Assembly (NCBI GenBank): GCA_000611775.1
Contig: KK106984.1
Coordinates: 4,493,416-4,557,415 of the forward strand
Length of the DNA: 64,000 nt
From: Umbilicaria muhlenbergii
Taxonomy: Eukaryota > Ascomycota > Lecanoromycetes > Umbilicariales > Umbilicariaceae
Direction of reading: 5' to 3'
The notes below the pieces were generated by a model. The model saw only the letters and a list, made by a program, of their open reading frames with translations. It was not told the origin of the DNA and made no database searches. A program made the translations under genes and the position numbers. Of the stretch, positions 25,148-34,349 are shown in pieces (position 1 is the first letter of the stretch; every line of letters starts with the position of its first letter).

Positions 25148-26268
25148 AGAACTATCATGACACTTATTCAAATAAAGTGAAGTCACTGAGGAGGCTACAA
25201 GTTTGATTAAATGCTTACAAGTCAGGTGAAGAGCTGAACCTGATGAATGAAAATAACATGACAGTCAATAAAGGATTCAAGAGGCAGTCAAGATGAAAGA
25301 CTTAAAATGAAAACTGAGGACAATCCTTCTGTCTGAAGAGAGATGATGTTATGACATGATCAATTAACACTGATGAATATTAAATTACCTGATGTTAAAT
25401 TAAATTGAGACTAGTGTGTCTTGACACTTTGACATTTATGTCATGACTGCACTCACAAGACTGCTTCCTTCTTTGTACTTTTTTAAGTTTAAATAACTCA
25501 CCTCTTGCAATAGTTCTAGGCCTGCTTATGAAGTGAAATAATTAATCATAACACAGGACAACAACATTAAAGCTTTTAAAAATTGAGGCAGTGATGATTG
25601 AAGACTTCATCATGCATTGCTCATGAGGATTAAAAAAAGATATGCAACATGTGCAGGCTCATCTGTCTGACACAAAGCAGTGATCAACTTCAGCTCTTAT
25701 ATAAGAGTCACAGTGAGCAGTACTTGACAACATGTGATTGAGGTTCTCTTAAATCACACACTCATGATGATGAGCCTGCTGCACATGAGCTGACAGTGAG
25801 GTATCATCATGACATCACACAGAACAAAACTCTCTGTTAAAGATGTCATCTGAAGATAAACATCAAGTTCTTTTTAAATGTTGAATAAATTATTTTCTTC
25901 TTCTACTTCCTCATCTCTTTCTGAAGGTGTTGATCATCACAATTTTATTCATTAATTCTGACTCAGAGCTCTCCTCATCACATTGAGCTTAAAGATTAAC
26001 AGGCTTTCCTGATGAAGATGAGTCTTCACTGTTGTTCATGATCATAATTTTGAATGTTCAAATATTGATGAGCTATATACCATGTTAGCATTCATACATG
26101 TATGACAGGAAGTACAACACTGCAAGAATGTTAAACTGTGAGCTGCAAGCTTTATGATGTTTCCTTCATGAGATAAACATCTCTGCAATGAGAGATGACA
26201 TCATGAAGTCATCAAGTCACTTAATGAGCTGTGAAAAAGTCATGAGATGTACAATAACATGTCATAAG
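25148..26268. other. AT-rich interior of the hAT-like element
   Basis: Unassigned decayed DNA between the LTR array and a separate LTR. A GAAGAGAGATGATGTTATGA word near 25,340 resembles a purine tract joined to an LTR start, hinting at another fragment. No coding domain is recognised. Confidence 0.4.
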
Positions 26269-26664
26269 TGTTATGACTCCCGCACTATAGTATTAGCAAA
26301 GTACACAGTGTGAGCATATACATGATACTGCTCACCTTGCTCACCTGTTGAGCATGATGAGCATGAAGTATTACATCATGTTGCTCACCTTGCTCACTGT
26401 GATAAGCATGATGAGTACACTGAGCACATGAGTCTTCTATAATCTATATAATCACAGGTAGATTCATAGTTAGAAGCTTATGCTTAACTCATGTATTAAA
26501 TGCAATCTCTTAAGTTTATGATTACTAGTTCCCTCACTTGATCTTAACTTTAAGGTCATTACATGATCATGATAATTCATTGAACCTGGCCTAGTTCATT
26601 GAATCATACTTATAATTCATTGAATAATAATATCACTTCAGTCATTATGACAACACCTGTTACA
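26269..26664 (+). repeat. Solo LTR, 396 bp
   Basis: Begins TGTTATGACTCC and ends CACCTGTTACA, closely related to the LTRs at 24,742 and 28,187. It holds a TATA-like word (CTATATAATCACAGG) and three TTCATTGAA motifs. The following 34 bp (CTTTGAGCATCAACTTACAG onward) also follow the LTR at 28,187, so it was once a 5' LTR with its leader. Some CpG survives, so it is less mutated than the array copies. Confidence 0.78.
26576..26624. promoter_or_regulatory. Phased TTCATTGAA cluster in solo LTR
   Basis: TTCATTGAA starts at 26,576, 26,595 and 26,616, with the same spacing (19 and 21) as in the LTR at 24,742. Confidence 0.6.
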
Positions 26665-26985
26665 CTTTGAGCATCAACTTACAGAGTATCAGTCATGCAA
26701 TGAACTGACTCATCAGTCTCATGATGTCTGCTTTCACTGAGAGAGATTGATCAGTCACAGCACAACTCTCTGACAAAGTAATCTGAGTTAAGATCTCATT
26801 ACTGAATAAGTTTCTTAATGAGAGAAGAATGTTAAAATAATTTTTCACTCAACTTGACATGTACCTGTGATTCAACAAGACTCTATTCATTTTGAAATCA
26901 GAGAAAGTGTTGTTTGCTTCCTCATTTCTGAGGTCAGATGGGAAGCTGCTTTGAAAGCTGTTTGGATGAGTCATATACGTGAACT
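26665..26985. other. Right interior of the hAT-like element
   Basis: LTR leader remnant, then AT-rich sequence with GGGAAGCTGCTTTGAAAGCT-like words (near 26,939) that echo the AAGCCGTTTT subterminal words of the left end. Confidence 0.45.
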
Positions 26986-27129
26986 TGAACTGGGTTACCC
27001 AGTGAAAAACCCAACCCAAACCCAAAAAAACCCAACCCAGTGTGACACAACCCAAAAAAAACCCAACCCAGTCTAAGTTGGGTCACAATAGTCAAAACCC
27101 AACCCAAACCCAACCCATGATGCAGTGTA

Positions 27130-27137
27130 GTTGTACA
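27130..27137. repeat. 8-bp target site duplication, right
   Basis: GTTGTACA, identical to the left copy at 19,979-19,986. Confidence 0.75.
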
Positions 27138-27832
27138 ACACATAACGCCCCTTCACACTCACTTTGAACATCAGGCCGCAACAATATTAAGGTAAGTGAG
27201 TCATTGAACTTAACACTTCAAGCTTTTCAGCACTGTGACATGATCACTTCATACAATGTTAACATGAATTTAAACTTAACACAGCTGAGGATTTCAGTGC
27301 TGCATCACATGTGCTTCATACATCACATCTCATTTTCTTCACTCTGTCAACAACATCCCCTGTGACTGCTTCTTCATTGATGTTTTTAATTAAGTGCTTC
27401 ACAACACCTGCTGCTTCACTACTGCTGTCATCTTCACTGTACAACTCTCAGTGAGAAAGGATGGTTGACGCAATCAGGTGTTTCAATTAAATGTTCACAC
27501 TCAACTTTATACAACATTAGCAGAAGATCTTAGAGTTGATTAATCTTAATTTTTATCAGCATAATCATCATTACTCAAAATGACAGAGGATGCTGAAGAT
27601 AACTGAGAGAGTCTCATCTTTTAAGAGCTTGAATCTTTTCAGTAATACTCTGAAAAGGAAGGGGGAAAACTTCATTTAATGAAGTCTTTCAGATAACTTT
27701 AAAAAAGCAGACTGAAGCTCATTGTGATTATATGTGAGCAGTCTTGAGGTACACTCTCATCATATGATTCATGCTCTTCTCAATGTGATGATCCTCATCT
27801 CAGGAGTTCATTATATGACTTGATGAGCAGTT
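27138..27832. other. AT-rich DNA, nothing recognised
   Basis: Decayed, CpG-poor sequence with no sustained frame. The 3' portion joins in phase with the - strand frame listed next, so it may be more of that coding remnant. Confidence 0.35.
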
Positions 27833-28201
27833 TTAATGCACACTCATGTCATATGATTCACAGCAATTCTTGATGATCTTGTAAATCACTGACAGGCAGC
27901 CTTGATGAGTGCTCATATTATATGACTCATCATGATTTTTGATGATCATGTAAATCACTGACAGGCAGTCTTGATGCATGCTTATATTTATACTCTTCAT
28001 CTCATTTAAGTCTTCTTTCACCTTCATCTCTTCTTTCATCTTATTATTCATGCTTAAATGTTTAAAGATGCACCTTGTCAGCTCTGAGTGTTCTTGCAAC
28101 ATTTTCATGAACCTCATCATGTCTTTTAGTAAAAGGTTATAAAAGTGATCAATCAGATGATTGATGAAGAATTCATGCATCTTCTTTGTTAAAGCTCTCA
28201 C
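27833..28201 (-). pseudogene. Remnant coding frame with a 23-residue tandem repeat
   Basis: Open for 122 codons, starting inside the LTR at 28,187. The first half is helical and Met/Lys-rich. The second half repeats a 69-bp unit reading QDCLSVIYMIIKNHDESYNM (GTAAATCACT at 27,881 and 27,950 on the + strand), with a decayed third copy near 27,740. I do not recognise the protein. The frame is probably a truncated transposon protein cut by the LTR insertion. Confidence 0.35.
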
Positions 28202-28581
28202 ATTATAATATTAATGAAGTACACAATGTGAATGTACATGTGATACTGCTCACCTTGCTCACCTTGCTCACTTAAGTGAGCATGATGAGTATGAAATGTT
28301 ACATCATGTTGCTCATCCTGCTCAATGCAATGAGCATGATGAACACACTGAGCACATGAGTCTTTTATAATTTATATAATCACAGGTAAATTCATAATTA
28401 AGAGCTCATGCTCAACTCATGTATTAAATGTAATCTCTTAAATTTATGATTATTAATTTCCTCACTTGATTTTAATTTTAAAATCATATAATTCATTGAA
28501 TCTTGTTTAGTTCATTGAATCATATCTTGTAGTTTATTGAATAATAATATTACTTCAGTCATTATGACATCACCTGTTACA
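28187..28581 (+). repeat. LTR, 395 bp
   Basis: Begins TGTTAAAGCTCTCAC and ends CACCTGTTACA. Same family as 24,742 and 26,269. The shared leader runs to 28,615, where the long inverted repeat begins. Confidence 0.78.
28492..28541. promoter_or_regulatory. TTCATTGAA cluster in LTR, third site mutated
   Basis: TTCATTGAA at 28,492 and 28,511, and TTTATTGAA (C to T) at 28,533. Confidence 0.55.
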
Positions 28582-28806
28582 CTTTGAGCATCAACTTACA
28601 GAGTATCAGTCATGCAGCTGTTAGCTGAGACATGAGATCAGAAGCTCAGAGCGCTCAAAGTGTTAAAAATTAACTCAGAGTTAACTTGCTAAATTGCTGA
28701 TGAAGTAGTGATTTTCTCACTGAATGAAATGAAACTGAACAAATGAATCAAACTGAATGAATGAACTGAACTGAATAACTGAAAACTGAATGAACAAACA
28801 AATCAA

Positions 28807-29875
28807 ATGATTGAATCTGAATCACTGAAAACCTATCAGATTCTGAAGAAATTCATCACAAAAGCAGATCCTGAATCAGTCTCTGCATTAAAAAATAATA
28901 ATCCTTCACATGCAGTTAATATTAAGATGATTGATGCAGCACTGTTCACATTAAATATGAAGAAAGACAATGAAATCTTTATTATCTTTATTTGACAGAT
29001 TGAGGAAGCATTGAACTTTAAATTAAAATCAAGTGAATTAAATATTAAGATGATTCTTTCTTTCAAATATCATGACCTGATTAATGTCTTTTTTAAAAAG
29101 ACTGCAAATGAACTTCCTTCACATCAACTCTATGATCACAAGATCATCTTAAAAGGTGAGTAAAAACTTAAATATACACTCCTCTACAATATGTCACATG
29201 AGGAACTAGTAGTGGTGAAGAATTACATAAAAGACAACTTGCAAAAGAATTTCATTGAAGTCAGTCAGTCATCAGTGACCTCATCAATTCTATTTATACA
29301 AAAGAAAGATAATTCTTTATGACTATGTGTTGACTATCAAAAGCTGAATTTGATTATGAAGAAAGACTGATACTCATTACCTTTAATTGAGGAAACCCTG
29401 ACTCAGATTTTAAAGGCAAAATACTTCATCAAGATCAATATACAACAGGCATTTCATCATATATGAATGAATCCTGAATCTGAAGACCTGATAATCTTTT
29501 AAACAAGGCATGATTCTTACAAATATAAGATCTTGCCTTTCAGACTTATTAACAGATCAGTCACCTTTCAGCACTTTATTAATGATGTATTATTCAATCT
29601 ATTGAACACATGCTGTATAGCATATTTAAATGATATTTTAATCTATTTGAAATCCCTGTCTGAACATTAAACTCATATTTAAATCATTTTAGAATGACTG
29701 AGAAAAGCAAATTTGCAGACTGAAATCAAGAAGTGTGAATTTCACAAGACTGAAACTCAATACTTAAAACTGATCATAAGATGTCATGACATCTGAGTAA
29801 ACTCTGAAAAGATCACAGTTATAAAGACTTAAGAAGTGCTCATTAATTTAAAACAGCTTATTATGATGCAAGTGA
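28807..29875 (+). pseudogene. Dead Ty3/gypsy pol: protease-RT linker and reverse transcriptase
   Basis: Reading through stops gives the standard gypsy RT series: KYHDLINVFFKK and ANELPSHQLYDHKI near 29,070-29,145, LCVDYQKLN near 29,321-29,347, AFHHI near 29,450, ILPFRLINRSVTFQHFIND near 29,530-29,590, YLND at 29,623-29,634 where YLDD is the catalytic motif (Asp to Asn), and LRKANLQTEIKKCEFHKTET near 29,700-29,760. Stops are TGA/TAA at expected Arg or Gln. Alignment is lost after about 29,870, so RNase H and integrase are not recognised. The enzyme would have copied element RNA into DNA; this copy is inactive. Confidence 0.9.
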
Positions 29876-30735
29876 GTCTATGATGTTGTTAACTTTAATT
29901 ATTATATTCAGTAATTGCCTATTTAAGCATTGACTTAACAGCAGGCTTCAGTATTTAAAGAAGTCATCTGAACTTTTAAAATTAATTCACTTTTACATTC
30001 ACTGAATTGATTCATTTATAACAATGATAGCAACATTATAGATCCGTTGATTAAGCATCATAAATTACTTTCAACAATCAGGCTTTTATTATTATTAAGT
30101 TTTTTAAGTCAATCAGTCCTCCTGAGCTCTGTCACCTTATTCATACCTCATAATTTTTTAATTTTCACAGAAGTTCATCATCCTCATTTCATTTTAAGCT
30201 CATGATTTATTCAGAGACAAATTGACTTCATTCTCCTCAAGTCATCAGGCAGCAGCTCTGCCAGATGAACTTCTTATCCTCACTCATCAAGTTCAGAACT
30301 TCATCAAGTCAGATCACCCCTGAGTCACAGAGATCATCACCTCAAGATAATAAATCATAATTTAATATCTATAGAAGATATAATCAGATGAGAATCTTCC
30401 TCTGAGCTGTTGAATTAAAGTCAAGATGAAAGAAGCTGCTTTGTGATCAGAAAGTTAATTTACTGATTCACCTCAACTTTTACACAACATTGAGTGAGTC
30501 TACTGAGTTATTTAAACTTCACTTATGAGCTCTACCTCTTCTGATTTAACTGCATTCAAGTTGAATGACCTGTTAAGAAGTCAATCTGAACATTGAGCTG
30601 TTAAAACTGAAGAATTTAATTAAATTCAGTTTAAACTGATGTGAACATTCTCTCTCTGTTGATCTTTCATTCAGCTAAAACATTCAATGATGGCAGGAGA
30701 TGACAGTGAAAGAATAAAAAAGTAATAAAAATGAT
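29876..30735. other. AT-rich DNA between dead RT and dead gag
   Basis: No recognised domain. It could hold decayed RNase H or integrase, but I see no motif. There are pyrimidine-rich stretches near 30,170-30,340. Confidence 0.4.
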
Positions 30736-31990
30736 CATCATCATATCTCCTGTCAAGTCATGACTTCATCAATGAGCAAAGGGCTGAGCTCACATTCATC
30801 ATCACACAGATCATCATCACAGCCTTAGCTGCTCAGCAGTCAGCTGAATCATAAGCACTCATGAGTCAACAAGAAGAGCAAGCTTTCTTGAGTGAGTTAA
30901 ATTAAAGTGAAGTCAGCAGTCATATCACCTTTCAAGCAAAGGACATCAGCTACTTCAACTTTTAAGTTAATGCTATTGATGAGGTTGTTGTAAAGGATTG
31001 AGACATGATTTATCAGAATATTTTCTCCTTTATGAATTAAGTTCAGGTCAAGGTCACTTCAGTTGACTCAACATTAATTCATCAGAACCTCAATGCCTGC
31101 CTTTTAAGTCAAGCAGACAAATGATACACTGAAGAGCTCTCTCATATTCAGTGACTAAGACTATGTCTTGACATCAATGATGTTGAAGAATGATGTAAAG
31201 CCTTTAAAGCATGCTTCTGAGATTCCTCAGGCAAGTCTCTTGTCATGCTTGAAATGACTTAATATACAGTGAATGATGCACAGAAGAGCCGTGAGCCTGC
31301 CTCATATGTTCAATTTATCATTGTCAATGAATGAAGTGCTGACATCATTTTTATCAACTATACTCAAGTCCTCCTAACTTATGAGCATATGAATAGTGAA
31401 CTTCATCTCACCCTCTCTGAATCAACGCTTCAAACCACAGTAGCTCAGTTCATTAAGCAAATCAACATGAAGAAGCACGCCTGATTTAAGATTTATGAAT
31501 AAAATCATGATAATATCATAATGCATGAATGAGATCAACATCAAGGCAAGCAAGAGTTTAATCAGTTTAATCAATTCAATTTAAATCACTTCTTTTTTCT
31601 GAATGCTTTTTTCAACATCCTCTACCCTTCTCATTCACCTTCAGCAGCAGGCAGCAATTTTTTTTCTTTCTTTGAAAGCAGTAATTTTTTTCATCCTTCA
31701 TTTCCTAATCATTCTTCTCAATCTGATTCAGTGAGGTCATGAATTAATCATGAACAGCAGGCTTTAAATTTACTGCAAGCTGCTGAGTGAGCACCCCTCA
31801 CTGAATTAAATTATCAATTATTTATACAGAACCTCCCGTCAGCGTCTGTAAACATCAAGCAACTTTATCAAGGTTAAATAAACAAGTCTCAACCCTTTTA
31901 CCCTCTTTTTATGCTGATTAAAATGTATCATACTGAGCTGATCAATAATATGAGCTACAATGAATGGTACATGTATCAGGCATACATCAA
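30736..31990 (+). pseudogene. Dead retrotransposon gag-like protein
   Basis: One frame reads through about 420 codons with TGA/TAA interruptions. Recognisable blocks are ITFQAKDISYFNF near 30,925, then LNACLLSQADK near 31,090-31,120 followed by YTEELSHIQ, REPASYVQFIIVNE near 31,295-31,330, and TTVAQFIKQINMKKHA near 31,435-31,480. This series matches the gag protein found next to pol in many ascomycete LTR elements. A Phe/Asn/Ser-rich tail follows. It lies downstream of the RT remnant in the same orientation, so it belongs to a different copy from that RT. Confidence 0.75.
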
Positions 31991-32086
31991 TGAATACTAG
32001 CATCAGCAATTTAGCAAGTTAGCTCTGAGTTAGTTTTTAACACTTTGAGCGCTCTGAGCTTCTGATCTCATGTCTCAGCTAACAGC

Positions 32087-32347
32087 CGCTCTTAGCATCC
32101 TCTGAGCACTTTGAGCTCAACCTTAAATCTTGAGCAGAACATCAAAATTTTGTGATAAAAAAATAATTATTAAAACAATGATTGTTTAAACAAGTACACA
32201 CACAGTGTTATAATAACAGTAAAACTTATAATAAGTAAACTTTTGCTAAAATTCACTTTTCTGCAATAAAAAATCATGATTTGTTGAGTCTGAAAGCACT
32301 GTATAAGTGTTGAGTTCTGAATATTTAAAGAACTTCAAGATTTTCAC
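32087..32347. other. AT-rich spacer
   Basis: Short stretch between the long-TIR element and the foldback sequence. Nothing is recognised. Confidence 0.4.
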
Positions 32348-33050
32348 CACTTAAAAATTTACACACTTTAATAACTTTTGCACCTCAACAGATATAAAGA
32401 AACTTTCAATGCATAAATTATAAAAAACAGTATTATCTATTAATGTTAAATTAAAAGTTTCTTCATAACTGCTATTGTTGTTAAGTTATATTTAATTCAA
32501 GTCTTCAATAGTGAAAAATCTTTCAAAAAAAGTCACATACTTTGAATAACTATTGCGCTTCTATACTTATGATATAACTTTCAGTTTACAAGTTGTAGAG
32601 AATAAACTGTTTAAGAGTTTTCTTATACAAAGTTTCTTTTTATGTGTTGTTGGTGTTGAGTTATTCAAAAAGTCATTAAAAGTCGGTTTATTAATGTTGT
32701 GATTTTCATCACTGAAAGTTTAAAATCAATGTAACTTTTTAACAACAACAGTTATAAAAAAACTTCAAGTTATAAAACTGTTTAATAGCTTATTCTCTAC
32801 AACTTATAAACTGAAAGTTATATCATAAGTATAAAAGCGCAATAGTTATTCAAAGTATGTGACTTTTTTTAAAAGATTTTTCACTATTGAAAACTTGAAT
32901 TAAAGATAACTTAACAACAACAGCAGTTATGAAGAAACTTTTAATTTAACATTAATAAAAAATACTGTTCTTTATAACTTATGCATTAAAAGTTTCTTCA
33001 TATCTGTTGAGGTGCAAAAGTCATTAAAGTGTGTAAAACTGTTAATAAGT
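32348..33050. repeat. Foldback sequence of about 700 bp (imperfect palindrome)
   Basis: The two halves are reverse complements around a centre near 32,697. Examples on the left are CACTTTAATAACTTTTGCAC (32,364), ATACTTTGAATAACTATTGC (about 32,538) and TTGTAGAGAATAAACTGTTT (about 32,594), with matching inverted words near 33,030, 32,855 and 32,800. Mismatches are mainly transitions and small indels. It could be a foldback transposon, a MITE, or a tail-to-tail copy. It separates a gag remnant from a retropepsin remnant. Confidence 0.85.
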
Positions 33051-33239
33051 CTTCCTTTCAAATAATCTTCTTCATAAACATGTCTGCTGAGACTGTTCCT
33101 CAGTTCAATCAGACAAGAAGATCAGCAAGGAACTTATTATTAACAATGTCTTAATTGACATTATTGAATCAAATGCAATTAACTTAAAAAAAGATGGCTA
33201 TGACTTCTGAGACTGACATTACATTACAATTATGATCAA

Positions 33240-34140
33240 GCTACACTCTGCCTGAGGCAGTACTTCAGTTTGCCTTAACACAGGCTGCATAATGTCTTTA
33301 ATTGATTAAACATTCCTCAAGGAAGAAGCCCTGAGTATATTAATTCAACATATAACTTCCCTCATATCAGTCTGAGGCATTGACTCAATCACTCATTAAT
33401 GCAAAGAATACACTGTTATTGACCTCTTTATACCTGAAAAGAACAGTCAGATCATGAAGATAATCTGTGAAATTCACTTAATTAATAATCTGAAGGCTAA
33501 ATTGCTTATAAAAGTAGATATCATGAGTCTTGAGAATATAATCATTAATCTTTCTTGTTAAACTGCAGTTATACACTTCTGCAAGAAGCTGAAAGTTGAC
33601 ATTAACATCTCATCATGATCAAATCAAAGGATGCAGATCTTTGTTGCAAGCTTAACAGAAGTCTTAATACCCCTGCACATTACACAATTTATAATGATAT
33701 GAATGAAGAGTAATTTTGTAGCATTATCTTCTGATCAAGACCTTCTGTTTGAATTAAAGCACACTCTTGAAGGCATAAATGTCTTCACTCACATCATTGA
33801 CTGCTTCATGACTGAAATAATGATTCATAATGATACAGATAAACTGATTAGAATTCAGCAAAACAGTCAGCTAAAATTGATTATGAAGTATGATGAAGAA
33901 AGATGCTTTCATGCTGAACTTAATAATTTATCATTAATCATGATATCATGTAAGCTGAGGAGAAATCAGGGTTCATGAGTTAAACACTTTATCAAGATTA
34001 TAACAACAGCTGAAGCTCTACTAGCTGCAATCAGCATGAAAACCCTTCATGATAAACCCTCAACAACAGTACTACTTAATGGTGTTATGATACATGATAC
34101 ATTCACAAAGTGGCAGCCCGCTCAGATATTTTCACTTAAA
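33240..34140 (+). pseudogene. Dead retropepsin region of an LTR retrotransposon
   Basis: The active site at 33,277-33,285 reads NTG followed by CIMSLID, where DTG is required, so the catalytic Asp is lost by a G-to-A change. Downstream blocks are LKAKLLIKVDIM near 33,495-33,530 and an open 91-codon stretch at 33,703-33,978 containing DKLIRIQQNSQLKLIMKYDE, typical of the protease-to-RT linker in fungal elements. It fits the same element family as the gag at 30,736, the foldback lying between them. RT is absent here. Confidence 0.8.
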
Positions 34141-34349
34141 GAGATACAGTTTTAGCGCTTATATTCTAAATCTGAGCACTCATTTAGCAACTTGTTGTTG
34201 CCATGAGTGCACATTCATCACATATACATAATTAATATTTCCCTCAGTCAGTCATCCTGCTCATCATTGATTTATGTTAAGTTACTTATTCTACATTTAA
34301 AAGCTTTAATCAACATCTCTCTTTCTTAATAAAGTTAATCTTTGAATGA

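Larger units (their letters stand above)
19987..27129. mobile_element. hAT-like element (7.1 kb) with later insertions
   Basis: Both ends carry the inverted terminal word TACACTGCACCATGGGTTGG (right copy has one change and reads inward from 27,129). They are directly flanked by an identical 8-bp duplication, GTTGTACA, at 19,979-19,986 and 27,130-27,137. Eight-base target duplications are typical of the hAT superfamily. Inside both ends lie repeated GGGTTT/GGGTTGGG words, and the left subterminal region has repeated AAGCCGTTTT words (20,220-20,280). No hAT transposase is seen, so the element is non-autonomous or gutted. The LTR array starts at 20,289 and appears to have inserted into it. Confidence 0.75.
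28617..32086. mobile_element. 3.47-kb element bounded by 86-bp inverted repeats
   Basis: 28,617-28,702 and 32,001-32,086 are inverted copies. I count two differences in 86 positions, both T in the left copy against C in the right. Each begins GCTGTTAGCTGAGACATGAG at the outer end. The interior holds dead gypsy RT and gag, both far more mutated than the termini. No matching direct duplication is visible outside the ends. A related terminus lies at 60,921-61,022. Long TIRs recall Mutator-like elements, but the class is undetermined. Confidence 0.65.

Noticed and set aside
26867-27143. Open frames of about 69 codons on both strands at the right end of the hAT-like element
   Set aside because: They read through the GGGTTT/AAACCC terminal words and are compositional.
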